In this document: in pieces, positions 15,631-24,977 of the stretch
Layout: every line of letters starts with the position of its first letter
Numbering within the stretch: the stretch's first letter is position 1
Assembly: GCA_937889395.1 (NCBI GenBank)
Contig: CALAOW010000181.1
Location: forward strand, 1-37,215
Length of the DNA stretch: 37,215 nt
From: an uncultured Pseudomonadota bacterium
GTDB taxonomy: Bacteria > Desulfobacterota > Binatia > Binatales > Binataceae
Reading direction: 5' to 3'
Notes under the pieces: generated by a model
The model's input: only the letters and a program-made list of their open reading frames with translations
Databases searched by the model: none
What the model was told of the DNA's origin: nothing
Position numbers and translations under genes: made by a program

Positions 15631-16752
15631 CTACAAATCGCGGCGGTAGGTGACGAAGTTGCCGGTGACGTGGGCGCCCAGGCTGAGCGCCGTGCGGCGC
15701 GAGGCCCAATTGTCGTCGAGCACCAGAGTGTAGCCGGCAAAGCGCATCTTGCGCTGCGCCATCGCCAGGAACGATCGCGCCGCCATCGCAAGCGCCACGC
15801 CGCGTCCGCGCGCGCGCGCGACGACTCCGATATTTATCAGCGCGCCTCGTGTACCGCCGCCGCGCTCGGGTTCAAGCCGGGCGGCTCGGCGCACACGGGC
15901 AAGCGCGATGCTGAAATCGGGCACCGAGAAGACGGCGCCGACGCACTCGCCGTCGAGCGCCGCGAGCATCGAGAGATCGGCGACGGGAGTTTCCCACAGC
16001 GACGTGAGCATCGGACGCATTTCCGCTCGCGTCACGGGATTCCATCCCCAATGGCGATCGAACGCCGAGTTGGTCACGTCGGTCCACGCGTCGATCGCGG
16101 CCAAAAACCCGAACTCGCGCCAACTTTGAATCGTAATGCCGTTGCCGGCCATTGCGGCCGCGTCGGCTATCCGGCGATAGCGCGCCAGGATTTCGGGCGT
16201 GAGCGGCGCGGTGTAATCGACCTGCCCTTTTTCGGTAACGAAGCCGGCTTCCTTGAAGTAGCGATGGTATGCGGGAGGATTTCCGCGCAGCAGAAACGAC
16301 GGCAACAAGTCGTAGTTGTCGATCGCGTAGGGATAATCGAGAAACGGCGCGAAGCCGCTGCGAACGGCGCGCATGCCGCGTTGGCGGATCGATTGCACGG
16401 CCTGGTCGAGCATCGCGGCGACAGCGATGTCCTCGCCTTCGAGCGCCTCGAAGTGAATCAACTGGCCGAGCTGCTCGTTCCAATGTTCGATGTAGCGGCG
16501 ATTGATAACCGCGCTGACGCGCGCGACGACCCGGCCCGCCCGACGCGCGCAAAAGGGCGTGACCTCGAGGTACGATGAGAGCAGGCTGCGCCGTGACAGC
16601 AGATCGATCTCGCTATGCATGTCGGGCGGCCACCAGGCGTCGCGCGCGCCGTAAACTTGAAATGGAAGGCGCGCGAACTCATCGAACTGTTCGCGGCTGG
16701 TTGGCCGTTCGACGCTGATGGTGTCGCCGGTTAGTCTGGGATTTGCCGCCAT
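15631..16752 (-). CDS. GNAT-like N-acetyltransferase family protein (YghO-like)
   Basis: 373 aa, soluble. The N-terminal half (QFDEFARLPFQVYGARDAWWPPDM, then CARRAGRVVARVSAVINRRYIEHWN) and the C-terminal half (INIGVVARARGRGVALAMAARSFLA, TLVLDDNWASRRTALSLGA) have the look of a large GNAT-like protein resembling YghO. The RARGRGVALA stretch corresponds to the acetyl-CoA pyrophosphate loop Q/RxxGxG/A. The substrate is unknown. The start is ATG 16752. There are 81 bases to the purF stop upstream, so it could be read through from the purine operon or have its own promoter. About 140 bases separate it from the downstream DUF1329 start. Confidence 0.72.
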   Translation of the reverse strand: MAANPRLTGDTISVERPTSREQFDEFARLPFQVYGARDAWWPPDMHSEIDLLSRRSLLSSYLEVTPFCARRAGRVVARVSAVINRRYIEHWNEQLGQLIHFEALEGEDIAVAAMLDQAVQSIRQRGMRAVRSGFAPFLDYPYAIDNYDLLPSFLLRGNPPAYHRYFKEAGFVTEKGQVDYTAPLTPEILARYRRIADAAAMAGNGITIQSWREFGFLAAIDAWTDVTNSAFDRHWGWNPVTRAEMRPMLTSLWETPVADLSMLAALDGECVGAVFSVPDFSIALARVRRAARLEPERGGGTRGALINIGVVARARGRGVALAMAARSFLAMAQRKMRFAGYTLVLDDNWASRRTALSLGAHVTGNFVTYRRDL

Positions 16753-16833
16753 GATTCAAACCGGATCGCGCACTCAAGAGTCTTATAGCCGCAGGGCGGC
16801 CGAAGATCATCTGCGAGGAAGATCGCGCGGGGC

Positions 16834-18303
16834 CTAGCGGCGGTCGGCCTTCAGCCCATCTTCATTTGCGAGAAATAGACGCAACTGCGCGGGTGCAGTG
16901 TCGCGCGGAATCTCGACCGGATAATTGCCGGTAAAGCACGCGTCGCAAAATCCCTCGCGGCTGTCGCCGTTGAACGAGTACAGACCGTCCCAGCTCAGGT
17001 AGGCGAGCGAGTCGGCGGTGATGTAGCGGCGGACCTCCTCGACCGAATGCGCAGACGCCAGCAGTTCCTCGCGCGTGGGCGTGTCGATTCCGTAAAAGCA
17101 CGAGTTGGTGGTGGGCGGCGCCGCGATGCGCATGTGAACTTCGCGCGCGCCCGCCTGGCGCAGCATCGGGATCACTTTCCTGAGCGTGGTGCCGCGCACC
17201 AGCGAGTCTTCGATCAGCACGATTCGCTTGCCGCGCAGCAATTCGGCCACCGGGTTGAATTTGATCTTCACGCCGAAATGGCGAATCGACGCGCGCGGCT
17301 CGATGAACGTGCGGCCGACGTAGTGGCTGCGCACCAGCCCCATCTCGAACGGTATTCCCGATTCTTCCGCGTAACCAAGCGCGGCGGGCGTGCCCGAATC
17401 GGGCACCGGCACAACGATGTCTGCCACCGCCGGAGCTTCGCGCGCGAGCGCGCGCCCCTGCTGCTTGCGGACCTGGTACACGTTGCGGCCGTAAACCTGG
17501 CTGTCGGGCCGCGAGAAATACACGTACTCGAAAATGCATCGCTTGGCCGGCGCATGCGCCAACGGACTCAGCGAGCGCAGCCCGCTTTCATCGATGACGA
17601 TCATCTCGCCGGGCTCGATCTCGCGAATGTATTCGGCGCGCACCAGGTCCAGCGCGCATGTTTCCGAGGCCACGATCGTCGCGCCGTTGAGACTGCCCAG
17701 CACCAGCGGACGGAAGCCCTGCGGATCGCGCACCGCGATCATCGAGTTTTCCGTCAGCACGACCAGCGAGTACGCGCCGCGCACTTGCGCCAGAGCCTCC
17801 GTGACCCGCTCCGGCAGCGTGGGCGCGTGCGAAGCGGCGATCAGATGAATCATCACCTCGCTGTCGGACGACGACTGGAAGATCGATCCCGTTGACTCCA
17901 GCCGTTCGCGCAGCTCAGTGAAGTTGACGAGGTTGCCGTTGTGCGCCAGCGCCAGTCCGCCGCGCGCATACTGGACCACCAGCGGCTGACAGTTGTTGAT
18001 GGTCGTCGAGCCGGTCGTCGAGTACCGGTTATGCCCTATCGCGCTGGTGCCTTCGAGTTTCGCGATGATCGTGCTGTTGAAGACGTCGGCGACCAGTCCC
18101 ATCCCGCGATGCGAGATCAGCGACTTGCCGTTGGACGACACGATTCCCGCCGACTCCTGCCCGCGATGCTGCTGCGCGTAGAGACCGAGGTACGCGAGGT
18201 TGGCAGCCTCGGGGTGTCGATACACGCCGAATACTCCGCATTCCTCGTGGAAGACGTCGAGGTTCGATTCTTCGACTGCTATGACCGAGTGCGTTTCAGT
18301 CAC
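16834..18303 (-). CDS. purF: amidophosphoribosyltransferase, Bacillus type
   Basis: First enzyme of de novo purine synthesis (PRPP plus glutamine to phosphoribosylamine). The N-terminal glutaminase nucleophile is C22 in [12 protein letters not shown], so a 21-residue propeptide must be removed. The PRPP loop [12 protein letters not shown] is in the C-terminal phosphoribosyltransferase domain. Four cysteines, in [19 protein letters not shown] and [11 protein letters not shown], correspond to the 4Fe-4S ligands of B. subtilis PurF, suggesting an oxygen-sensitive, cluster-bearing enzyme. The start is GTG 18303, with AAGGAGG 10 bases upstream, overlapping the purL stop by 8 bases (GTGACTGA). An in-frame start at 18357 lies inside purL and lacks support. 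It is 489 aa and is the last gene of the purine run. Confidence 0.95.
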   Translation of the reverse strand: MTETHSVIAVEESNLDVFHEECGVFGVYRHPEAANLAYLGLYAQQHRGQESAGIVSSNGKSLISHRGMGLVADVFNSTIIAKLEGTSAIGHNRYSTTGSTTINNCQPLVVQYARGGLALAHNGNLVNFTELRERLESTGSIFQSSSDSEVMIHLIAASHAPTLPERVTEALAQVRGAYSLVVLTENSMIAVRDPQGFRPLVLGSLNGATIVASETCALDLVRAEYIREIEPGEMIVIDESGLRSLSPLAHAPAKRCIFEYVYFSRPDSQVYGRNVYQVRKQQGRALAREAPAVADIVVPVPDSGTPAALGYAEESGIPFEMGLVRSHYVGRTFIEPRASIRHFGVKIKFNPVAELLRGKRIVLIEDSLVRGTTLRKVIPMLRQAGAREVHMRIAAPPTTNSCFYGIDTPTREELLASAHSVEEVRRYITADSLAYLSWDGLYSFNGDSREGFCDACFTGNYPVEIPRDTAPAQLRLFLANEDGLKADRR

Positions 18304-20527
18304 TGCCTCTGAGCCTCCTTGGAATCGCGTCTTCGTAAATTCGCTGCAGTTCGGCAATGCCTTCGTCGAGCGTTCCGCTGATCTTGAGCCTGGGATCGGC
18401 GATTACGCGTCCGATGACCGCAAATTCCAATCCTCGCCCCGCAAACAAACTCTCGACGCGGGCTGCGTCGCGCTCAGCGATCGACAGCACCACCGTCGAT
18501 GCGCCCTCACCAAAAAAGTCAACCGCGGCGGCGTTCCCAGCGCGCCCAAGTTCAACTTCGGCTCCCAGAATCGCCCGCGGATTGAAACAGGCTTCGGCCA
18601 ATGCCACCGCAAGGCCGCCCTCGGCGACATCGTGCGCCGATCTTATCAGCCCCTGCTCGGCGCCTTCAACCAGCCCCTCGATCAGCGCTGCTTCGCGCGC
18701 CAAGTCGATCGCGCCGAGCCGCCCGCCGTCGATTCCGAAAATTGCCGCGTACTCGCTCGCCGCCAGAGACGGCGTGGCCGTGCGCACGATCGCAATCGCG
18801 TCACCGGCATTCTTGAAGAACTGGGTAACGTGCTTCGAGACGTCGATCATCACGCCCAGCACCGCAATCGTCGGCGTCGGAGGAATCGGGTGGCCTTCGG
18901 TCTCGTTGTAAAAGCTCACGTTGCCGCTGACCACCGGCGCGCCGAACGCGATCGACGCGTCGCGCAGCCCCTCGACGCCGCGGACGAACTGCCACATCAC
19001 CTCGGGCCTCTCCGGATTTCCGTAGTTCAGGCAATTCGTGATTCCGACCGGGCGCGCCCCCGCGCATGCGACATTGCGCGCCGCTTCGCAGACCGTCCCG
19101 ACTGCGCCGAGATACGGATCGAGAGCGCACGCGCGCGGATTCGAATCGACTTTGAGCGCGATTGCGCGCCGCGAATTCTTGATTCGCAGCACGGCGGCGT
19201 CGCTGCCCGGCCCCAGCACCGTATTGCTCTGCACGATCGAGTCGTATTGCCGATACACCCACTTCTTCGACGCGATGTTGGGACTGTCGAGCAACGCGCG
19301 AAGCGCTTTCGCCGTCCCGGGTTTTTCAGTGATAGAAATTTTGGTTTGTGGCTGAGCCTTGGGCTCGGCCGCGGGACGATCATAAACCGGCGCGTCGTCC
19401 GCCAGCGCGCCGATCGGAATATCGGCCACGATCTGCCCGCGCCATCGCATGCGCCATCGCTTGTCTTCCGTCACGTGACCGATCACAACCGCGTGCAGGT
19501 CCCATTTGTCAAAAACCGTCTTCAATTCCGCCTCGCGCCCGCGCTCCGCGACGATCAGCATTCGCTCCTGCGATTCGGAGAGCAGAATTTCGTACGGCGT
19601 CAGACCCGCTTCGCGCAGCGGGACCTTGTCGAGGTCGAGTTCGATCCCGAGTCCGCCATGCGCCGCCATCTCGCTCGACGACGACGTGAGTCCCGCCGCG
19701 CCCATGTCCTGGATCGCGACGATCGCGCCGGTCTTGCCCGCTTCCAGGCACGCCTCGATCAACAATTTCTCGGTGAACGGATCTCCGACTTGCACCGCCG
19801 GGCGCTTGGCCTCGCTTTGCTTGTCGAACTCCGCCGACGCCATCGACGCTCCGTGAATTCCGTCGCGTCCGGTTGCAGAGCCGACGTAAAGCACCGGATT
19901 GCCCGGACCGCGCGCCTTCGCGCTCATCATCTCGCCCTTGCGGACCAGCCCGAGGCAGAACGCGTTGACCAGGATGTTGGCGTTGTACGCCGCGTCGAAC
20001 ATCACTTCGCCCGCGACCGTCGGCACGCCCACGCAGTTGCCGTAGCCGCCGATTCCGCCGACCACGCCGCCGAGCAGGTAGCGGGTGCGGGGATGCTCGA
20101 AGGAGCCGAACTTGAGAGAGTTCATGCTCGCCACCGGCCGCGCGCCCATCGTGAAAATATCGCGCAGGATTCCGCCGACACCGGTAGCCGCGCCCTGGTA
20201 CGGCTCGACGAACGAAGGATGGTTGTGGCTTTCGATTTTGAAGACCGCCGCCCATCCGTCGCCGACGTCGATCGCGCCGGCGTTCTCGCCCGGCCCCTGC
20301 ACCACGAGTTCGCTCTTCGATGGCAGCTTCCTGAGATGACGGCGCGACGATTTGTACGAGCAATGCTCCGACCACATCACGGAGAAGACGCCGAGCTCGG
20401 TGTAAGTCGGGGTGCGGCCGATGATCTGTTCGATCTTGCGATACTCATCGGGCGCGAGTCCGTGCGCGCGGGCCTGCTCGAGATCGACCTTCGGCTCGCC
20501 CGGTAAAGAAACGGGACGCTCGCTCAT
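18296..20527 (-). CDS. purL: phosphoribosylformylglycinamidine synthase subunit II
   Basis: Small-type PurL of 743 aa that works in complex with PurS and PurQ, encoded just upstream. It converts FGAR to FGAM with ATP and ammonia. Typical blocks include [40 protein letters not shown] at the start, the [31 protein letters not shown] site and [17 protein letters not shown] in the C-terminal half (PurM-like repeats). The ATG at 20527 overlaps the purQ stop by 4 bases (ATGA), and the end overlaps purF by 8. The antisense strand has a 768-codon open frame that is a GC-composition shadow. Confidence 0.97.
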   Translation of the reverse strand: MSERPVSLPGEPKVDLEQARAHGLAPDEYRKIEQIIGRTPTYTELGVFSVMWSEHCSYKSSRRHLRKLPSKSELVVQGPGENAGAIDVGDGWAAVFKIESHNHPSFVEPYQGAATGVGGILRDIFTMGARPVASMNSLKFGSFEHPRTRYLLGGVVGGIGGYGNCVGVPTVAGEVMFDAAYNANILVNAFCLGLVRKGEMMSAKARGPGNPVLYVGSATGRDGIHGASMASAEFDKQSEAKRPAVQVGDPFTEKLLIEACLEAGKTGAIVAIQDMGAAGLTSSSSEMAAHGGLGIELDLDKVPLREAGLTPYEILLSESQERMLIVAERGREAELKTVFDKWDLHAVVIGHVTEDKRWRMRWRGQIVADIPIGALADDAPVYDRPAAEPKAQPQTKISITEKPGTAKALRALLDSPNIASKKWVYRQYDSIVQSNTVLGPGSDAAVLRIKNSRRAIALKVDSNPRACALDPYLGAVGTVCEAARNVACAGARPVGITNCLNYGNPERPEVMWQFVRGVEGLRDASIAFGAPVVSGNVSFYNETEGHPIPPTPTIAVLGVMIDVSKHVTQFFKNAGDAIAIVRTATPSLAASEYAAIFGIDGGRLGAIDLAREAALIEGLVEGAEQGLIRSAHDVAEGGLAVALAEACFNPRAILGAEVELGRAGNAAAVDFFGEGASTVVLSIAERDAARVESLFAGRGLEFAVIGRVIADPRLKISGTLDEGIAELQRIYEDAIPRRLRGSD

Positions 20528-21213
20528 CGCGCGCTTCCTGCTATCGACTGAAATATCTTGAGCCCATCGACGCCGCCGAGCATCGCTTCCACCGCATGCT
20601 CCGGATGCGGCATCAGGCCGAAGACGTTGAAGCGCTGATTGGCGACGCCCGCAATCGCGCGCATCGAGCCGTTGGGATTGGCCGCGTCGCTCTCGCGCCC
20701 GTCCGCATCGACGTAGCGCAGAATCACCTGCCCGCGTTCTTCCATCTGGCGGAGTTCATCTTCGGGCGCGACGTACAGTCCTTCGCCGTGCTTGATCGGC
20801 AGTCGCAGCAGATCGCCCCGCTTCGTCGCGCGCGTGAACGGCGTGCTTGCGTTCTCGACGCGGATCCACACGCGCTCGCATATAAAGGAGAGCGAGCGGT
20901 TGCGCGTGAGGGCACCGGGGATCAGATGCGCCTCGCACAGAATCTGAAAGCCGTTGCAGATGCCGATCACCAGGCCGCCGTCGGCGGCGAACTTCGCCAC
21001 GCTCTTCATGATCGGCGAGAATCGCGCGATGGCGCCGGTGCGCAGATAGTCGCCGTAGCTGAATCCGCCCGGCAGCAGGATGCACTCGACGCCGCCGAGC
21101 GATTCGTCCTTGTGCCACAGGATTCGCGCGTCCTGGCCCATCACCTCTGCAATCGCATACAGAGCGTCGCCGTCGTCCAGCGAGCCGGGGAATCGCACGA
21201 CGCCCCATTTCAT
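20524..21213 (-). CDS. purQ: phosphoribosylformylglycinamidine synthase subunit I (glutaminase)
   Basis: 229-aa class I glutamine amidotransferase supplying ammonia to PurL. It begins [17 protein letters not shown], the usual PurQ start. The nucleophile cysteine is in [19 protein letters not shown], and the catalytic His/Glu are in [10 protein letters not shown]. The start is ATG 21213, overlapping the purS stop by 4 bases (ATGA). A frame extending to 21273 lies inside purS and is not coding. Confidence 0.97.
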   Translation of the reverse strand: MKWGVVRFPGSLDDGDALYAIAEVMGQDARILWHKDESLGGVECILLPGGFSYGDYLRTGAIARFSPIMKSVAKFAADGGLVIGICNGFQILCEAHLIPGALTRNRSLSFICERVWIRVENASTPFTRATKRGDLLRLPIKHGEGLYVAPEDELRQMEERGQVILRYVDADGRESDAANPNGSMRAIAGVANQRFNVFGLMPHPEHAVEAMLGGVDGLKIFQSIAGSAR

Positions 21214-21479
21214 TCGCCGTCCACCTCGAAGCGGTAATCCTCGATCACGGGGTTGGCGAGGAGCGCTTCGCACATCTTCTTTGCTTCGTCGCGCGCCTCC
21301 GACGCGGTGCGCGCCTCGACTTCGAGCAGGATATATTTGCCGACTTTGACGCCCGAGACGTTTTTGAAGCCGAGACTTTGCAGCGAACTTTCAACCGCGC
21401 GGCCCTGCGGGTCGAGAATTCCCATCCGGGGCGTCACGAACACTTTTACTTGCAACTCATTCCCTCGCGCTCGCCACAT
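21210..21479 (-). CDS. purS: phosphoribosylformylglycinamidine synthase subunit PurS
   Basis: Small structural subunit bridging PurQ and PurL. The core VKVFVTPRMGILDPQGRAVESSLQSLGF and the C-terminal CEALLANPVIEDYRFEV are diagnostic. Two starts are possible: ATG 21479 (89 aa), 6 bases after the purC stop, or TTG 21455 (81 aa), preceded by GAGGGA at a good distance and giving the usual family length. The second is attractive. The gene is coupled by ATGA to purQ. Confidence 0.95.
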   Translation of the reverse strand: MWRARGNELQVKVFVTPRMGILDPQGRAVESSLQSLGFKNVSGVKVGKYILLEVEARTASEARDEAKKMCEALLANPVIEDYRFEVDGE

Positions 21480-21485
21480 CAGCCA

Positions 21486-22202
21486 TCAGGATTCCACCCG
21501 GCGCAGCATCTCGTGATAGGCTTCCTCCACGCCGCCCAGGTCGTGGCGGAAGCGATCCTTGTCGAGTTTCTGCCGCGTGGCTTTGTCCCAGAAACGGCAG
21601 GTGTCGGGGCAGATTTCGTCGCCGAGCAGAATCTCGCCGTGATGGCGTCCGAATTCGAGTTTGAAATCGATCAGTATCACGCCGCGATCGTCCAGGAATT
21701 TGCTGAGTATGCCATCGACCTTCAGCGCCATCGCATCGATTTGCTTGAGCTCGCCCGCGGTGGCCCATCCAAACGCGATCGCGTGCTCGCCGAGGATCAT
21801 CGGATCGTGGAGCGCGTCTGATTTGTAGTAGTACTCGACGATCGGATGCGGGAGCGGTTCGCCTTCTTCGCGGCCGAGCCGTTTTGCCATCGAGCCCGCG
21901 ACGAGATTGCGCACGACGGTTTCGACCGGGATGATGTGCAAGCGCTTGCAGAGCATCTCGCGATCGTTCAGACGGCGGACGAAGTGCGTTCTCACGCCGT
22001 GCTCTTCGAGCATTGCGAAGAACAACTCCGACATCCGGTTGTTCACGACGCCCTTGTCCGCGATGGTGGCGCGCTTGGTGCCGTCGAACGCGGTCGCGTC
22101 GTCCTTGAAGTAGGCAATGACGAGGTCGGGATCGGACGTGGAGTAGAGTTTCTTCGCCTTGCCCTCGTAAAACATTTCGAGTTTTTGCGGAGTTGTTTCC
22201 AC
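21486..22202 (-). CDS. purC: phosphoribosylaminoimidazole-succinocarboxamide (SAICAR) synthase
   Basis: 238 aa, the normal bacterial length. [31 protein letters not shown] at the N-terminus, [13 protein letters not shown] in the middle, and [10 protein letters not shown] plus [11 protein letters not shown] near the end are SAICAR synthase signatures. It ligates aspartate to CAIR using ATP. It starts with GTG 22202, preceded by AGGGAG 8 bases upstream. A candidate promoter lies just upstream (22247-22274). It appears to head the tight purC-S-Q-L-F unit. Confidence 0.96.
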   Translation of the reverse strand: METTPQKLEMFYEGKAKKLYSTSDPDLVIAYFKDDATAFDGTKRATIADKGVVNNRMSELFFAMLEEHGVRTHFVRRLNDREMLCKRLHIIPVETVVRNLVAGSMAKRLGREEGEPLPHPIVEYYYKSDALHDPMILGEHAIAFGWATAGELKQIDAMALKVDGILSKFLDDRGVILIDFKLEFGRHHGEILLGDEICPDTCRFWDKATRQKLDKDRFRHDLGGVEEAYHEMLRRVES

Positions 22203-22246
22203 GATGCGTTCTCCCTGTCGGCGTGTCGAACTATCTTAACCTGATC

Positions 22247-22274
22247 ATCTTACCGACCGGTCGCCTCATCACAA
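22247..22274 (-). promoter_or_regulatory. candidate promoter of the purC-purF operon
   Basis: On the minus strand TTGTGA (22274-22269), a 16-base spacer and TAAGAT (22252-22247) match both hexamers at four of six positions. RNA would start near 22240, giving a leader of about 38 bases to purC. The neighbouring DnaA-box-like motifs lie upstream of it at roughly -50 to -105. No purine riboswitch (xpt-type) is evident. Confidence 0.35.
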
Positions 22275-22290
22275 CGAAGCCCGGCGCCGA

Positions 22291-22346
22291 TTGTCCACAA
22301 AGCTCCGCGCTTATGCACATCGTAAAGCGCGCGAGCGTGTGGATAG
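22291..22346. promoter_or_regulatory. cluster of three DnaA-box-like 9-mers in the purB-purC gap
   Basis: TTGTCCACA (22291-22299, plus), TTATGCACA (22311-22319, plus) and CTATCCACA (22346-22338, minus) each differ from the DnaA consensus TTATCCACA at one position. The first two are 20 bases apart. A locally AT-richer stretch lies at about 22227-22256. The cluster could be a DnaA regulatory or titration site. Calling it an origin is not supported: no dnaA, dnaN, parAB or gidA gene is near. Confidence 0.4.
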
Positions 22347-22352
22347 CCGAAC

Positions 22353-23876
22353 TCACGGCTTCGGCGCGCGCGCTTTTTTCAGCGAATCCAAGTCCTTGAG
22401 ATTGATCCTTCGCTTGCCGGGTGCCGGCGCCAGAGGCGGCGCATAGCCCTTCTTCGCCGCAGCACCGTCCGATACTTTCGCGGGCGGCGCGAATCGCTCG
22501 ACGAGTTTCGCCGCCAGGCCTACGTAGCTGCGCGGATTCAACTCGCGGAGCGCACGCCGCGCACCGTCGTCCAGCGGGATCGTCGCGATGAATTCTTCGA
22601 TCGCGCGCCGATCGATCCGCCGGCCGCGCGTCAGTTCCTTGAGCGTCTCGTATGGTTTCGGCAGCCCGTGGCGCCGCATGAGAGTCTGAATCGCCTCGGC
22701 GACGACCTCCCACGCCTGCTCGGCCTCGAGATCCTCGGCAATGCGCCGCTCGTTGACCTCGACGCGCGCCAGACCGCGCTGCAACGACTCCAGCGCGACG
22801 ACCAGATGCCCGAACGCCGTACCCATCGATCGCATCGCCGTGCTGTCGGTCAGATCGCGCTGCCATCGCGAGACCGGCAGCTTGGCCGCCAGGTGATCGA
22901 ACATCGCGCTCGCGATTCCAAGGTTGCCCTCGCAGTTCTCGAAGTCGATCGGATTGACCTTGTGCGGCATCACCGAGGAGCCGGTCTCCCCCGCGACGGC
23001 CTTTTGCGCGAAGTAACCGATCGAGATGTAGCTCCACATGTCGCGGCAGAAGCCGAGCAGGATCGTGTCGATTCGCATCATGATCCCGAACAGCTCGGCG
23101 ATAAAATCGTGGCTCTCGATCTGCGTGGTCAGCGGGTTCCAGGTCAGACCGAGCCGCTCGACGAAATTGCGCGAGTGCGCGATCCAGTCAACCTCGGGTT
23201 GGGCGAAGTGATGAGCGTTGAAGTTGCCGACCGCGCCGTTGAGCTTGCCGAGAAATTCCTGGCGGCGAAGCTGCGAGAGCTGGCGCGTCAGGCGCGTCGC
23301 AAATATCGCCATCTCCTTGCCCACCGTCGTCGGCGACGCTTCCTGGCCGTGCGTCCGCGCGAGCATCGGGTGCGACTTGTAGCGATGCGCCAGCTTGACG
23401 ATCGGCGCGTTCGCCGCCTCGAGCCGCGGCGTCAGGTCTGTCGCCACGAACTCCTTGAGGATGAGCGCGTAGGCGAGGTTGTTGATGTCCTCGGACGTGC
23501 ACGCGAAATGCACCATCTCGATCGGCAGGGCAGGATCGATCGCGGCGACCCGCTCTTTGACGAAATACTCGACCGCCTTGACGTCGTGATTGGTCGCCGC
23601 TTCGAGCTGCTTGACGCGGCGCGCGTCGTCGAGCGCGAAGTCCTCGTAAACGGCGCGGAGCTTTTTCGCGGTCGCGGCGGGAATCGGTTTCAGCGCGCTG
23701 ATCGCGGGATGCCCGGCGAGCGACAGATACCATTCGATCTCGACGCGAACGCGGTAGCGAATCAGCGCGAACTCGCTGAAGTAGGCAGCCAGCGGACGGG
23801 TGCGCACGCGGTAGCGGCCGTCGATCGGCGTCACCGCGGTCAATGCCGCGTCGGTCTCGGTAGGTTGGTCTTTCAC
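22353..23876 (-). CDS. purB: adenylosuccinate lyase
   Basis: 507 aa. It acts twice, on SAICAR in de novo synthesis and on adenylosuccinate in AMP formation. The TPIDGRYRVRTRPLAAYFSEF start, HDVKAVEYFVKE, the TSEDINNLAYAL block and the signature loop GSSVMPHKVNPIDFEN identify the E. coli-type enzyme. A C-terminal extension of about 50 residues (from FAPPAKVSDG, rich in Ala, Pro and Lys) exceeds the E. coli length of 456. I chose GTG 23876 (VKDQPTETDAAL), since the open frame upstream runs into dut. The Shine-Dalgarno (GAAAGA) is weak. The gene is separated from purC by 150 bases holding a promoter and the DnaA-box-like cluster, so purB may belong with dut. Confidence 0.94.
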   Translation of the reverse strand: MKDQPTETDAALTAVTPIDGRYRVRTRPLAAYFSEFALIRYRVRVEIEWYLSLAGHPAISALKPIPAATAKKLRAVYEDFALDDARRVKQLEAATNHDVKAVEYFVKERVAAIDPALPIEMVHFACTSEDINNLAYALILKEFVATDLTPRLEAANAPIVKLAHRYKSHPMLARTHGQEASPTTVGKEMAIFATRLTRQLSQLRRQEFLGKLNGAVGNFNAHHFAQPEVDWIAHSRNFVERLGLTWNPLTTQIESHDFIAELFGIMMRIDTILLGFCRDMWSYISIGYFAQKAVAGETGSSVMPHKVNPIDFENCEGNLGIASAMFDHLAAKLPVSRWQRDLTDSTAMRSMGTAFGHLVVALESLQRGLARVEVNERRIAEDLEAEQAWEVVAEAIQTLMRRHGLPKPYETLKELTRGRRIDRRAIEEFIATIPLDDGARRALRELNPRSYVGLAAKLVERFAPPAKVSDGAAAKKGYAPPLAPAPGKRRINLKDLDSLKKARAPKP

Positions 23877-23949
23877 TCTTTCAATCCGTGCTGATGAAAC
23901 TAAATTACGTGGGATCGCCCGCGCAATCGAGAGAGGGCTTCGAGCGCGT

Positions 23950-24393
23950 TCAGCGGCCGGTGTGGCCGAAGCCGCCGGGACCGCGTGCGCTCGGCGCCAG
24001 TTCATCGACCTCGACGATGTCGGCGCGAATGACGGGCGCGATGACGAGTTGGGCGATTCGATCGCCGGGTTTAATCACGATCGGCTGCTCGCCCAAATTC
24101 ACAAGTAATACTTTAACTTCTCCGCGGTAGTCGGCGTCGATGGTTCCCGGCGAGTTGATGAGCGCGAGTCCCTCTTTCAGCGCGCGGCCGCTGCGCGGCC
24201 GCACCTGCCCCTCGTAACCAACCGGAATCTCGACGGCGATGCCGGTGGGAACGGCGCGGCGCTCGCGCGGCGCCATCTCGATCGGCGCACCGATGTCGGC
24301 CATCAGATCGATCCCGGCGGCATGCTCGCTCTGGTAGGCGGGAATCGGCAGCGCACTTTTGCGCAGCCGCGCAATTTTCACAGTCGGTCGCAT
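23950..24393 (-). CDS. dut: dUTP diphosphatase
   Basis: Trimeric dUTPase of 147 aa with all five motifs in order: [10 protein letters not shown] (I), [15 protein letters not shown] (II), [18 protein letters not shown] (III, with the catalytic Asp), [11 protein letters not shown] (IV) and [11 protein letters not shown] (V, the C-terminal lid). It hydrolyses dUTP to dUMP and pyrophosphate. In motif II the usual RSGLA has become RSGRA. The start is ATG 24393 ([11 protein letters not shown]), the family-typical beginning. It lies about 580 repeat-rich bases downstream of the M16 protease gene and 73 bases before purB. Confidence 0.96.
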   Translation of the reverse strand: MRPTVKIARLRKSALPIPAYQSEHAAGIDLMADIGAPIEMAPRERRAVPTGIAVEIPVGYEGQVRPRSGRALKEGLALINSPGTIDADYRGEVKVLLVNLGEQPIVIKPGDRIAQLVIAPVIRADIVEVDELAPSARGPGGFGHTGR

Positions 24394-24500
24394 CGTTGCA
24401 ATCTCGTATGGCGAATTGTCCGCGCGATAGCAAGCACTGCACCCAATGTAAGGACCGCTACGCGCGGGGCGGTCGCTGCGGCGACGGCGCAGTGTCAATC

Positions 24501-24526
24501 GCGAAATCCCGTGGACGGTCTTTCGC
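24501..24526 (+). repeat. module C hairpin repeat, copy 1
   Basis: Outer arms GCGAAA and TTTCGC enclose CCCG-TGGA-CGGT, of which three inner pairs form. TCTCA follows, as in copies 3 and 4. It is one of four related 26-29-base hairpins in this window and the least well paired. Confidence 0.7.
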
Positions 24527-24630
24527 TCTCATGCGCTGACGGACAAAAAGATGCTTCGCGCAGATCTTCCGACTGCCGTCGCATCGGCGGCGCTGCGAAT
24601 AGCGTCTCTCTATTTGAGAGAGGCCAGGAA

Positions 24631-24687
24631 GGATCCGGGATTCTTCCCCTTCGGCTGCCCTCGGGATGGCGGCGTGAAGGAAGAATC
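24631..24687 (+). repeat. module D palindromic repeat, copy 1
   Basis: GGATCCGGGATTCTTC at 24631-24646 is repeated exactly at 36260-36275, and its last 13 bases recur at 37114-37126. In this copy GATTCTTCC (24639-24647) is answered by GGAAGAATC (24679-24687), forming a REP-like stem with a 31-base centre. Confidence 0.7.
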
Positions 24688-24703
24688 ACCTGCGCGGTGC
24701 GCG

Positions 24704-24723
24704 GCAGGGGCTGCGGCCCCTGC
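24704..24723 (+). repeat. module B hairpin repeat, copy 1
   Basis: GCAGGGGC-TGCG-GCCCCTGC, a perfect 8-bp stem followed by ACCCG. The same unit occurs at 28900-28917 and, inverted, at 36345-36361. Confidence 0.7.
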
Positions 24724-24740
24724 ACCCGCAGTAAGAAGAC

Positions 24741-24769
24741 GCGAAAATCTGCGCAGCGCATCTTTTCGC
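24741..24769 (+). repeat. module C hairpin repeat, divergent copy 2
   Basis: GCGAAAA and TTTTCGC (8 bp with the flanking C and G) enclose TC-TGCG-CAG-CGCA-TC. It is followed by GGGGAAGAGTC, like copy 3. The outer stem and downstream sequence are conserved, while the inner stem and loop differ. Confidence 0.6.
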
Positions 24770-24825
24770 GACTACGCGGGGAAGAGTCCGCGCGCTGCAG
24801 GGTGACCCCGACACCCAGTGAAAGG

Positions 24826-24854
24826 AAAAAATGAAAGATGCGGGACCTCGTCCC
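24826..24854 (-). terminator. weak terminator candidate after the M16 protease gene
   Basis: On the minus strand GGGAC-GAG-GTCCC (24854-24842) is followed after about 10 bases by a run of six T (24831-24826). The stem is short and the distance to the T-run is long, so this is tentative. Confidence 0.3.
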
Positions 24855-24977
24855 TGTTAGAAGGCGTTGATCAAGAGGGCGCCGGCGCGTGTCGCTCCAG
24901 CATCAATATCGGGTTATGCAAAGTTCTCCTGTGAGGGAGGGGCAGTTTAGGAACGACCTCGAAGACGAAAGGTGCAG

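Larger units (their letters stand above)
24394..24977. other. 580-base noncoding gap filled with hairpin repeats
   Basis: There is no gene-like frame here. It contains, in plus order, two GCGAAA-type hairpins (24501-24526 and 24741-24769), a palindromic GATTCTTCC unit (24631-24687), a GCAGGGGC hairpin (24704-24723) and a weak minus-strand terminator candidate (24842-24854 with a T-run at 24831-24826). A further small inverted repeat, CTCTCT/AGAGAG, lies near 24605-24622. Confidence 0.6.

Noticed and set aside
18200-20506. 768-codon open frame on the plus strand opposite purL
   Set aside because: It is fully antisense to a well-supported PurL, has Arg/His/Asp-rich composition typical of the complement of GC-rich codons, and shows no domain.
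22227-22346. Chromosomal replication origin
   Set aside because: There are only three imperfect DnaA boxes, no origin-typical neighbour genes and no clear unwinding element; kept only as a DnaA-binding candidate.
24394-24977. Possible CRISPR-like array in the repeat-rich gap
   Set aside because: Repeats are few, of different kinds, irregularly spaced and palindromic, with no uniform spacers and no cas genes.
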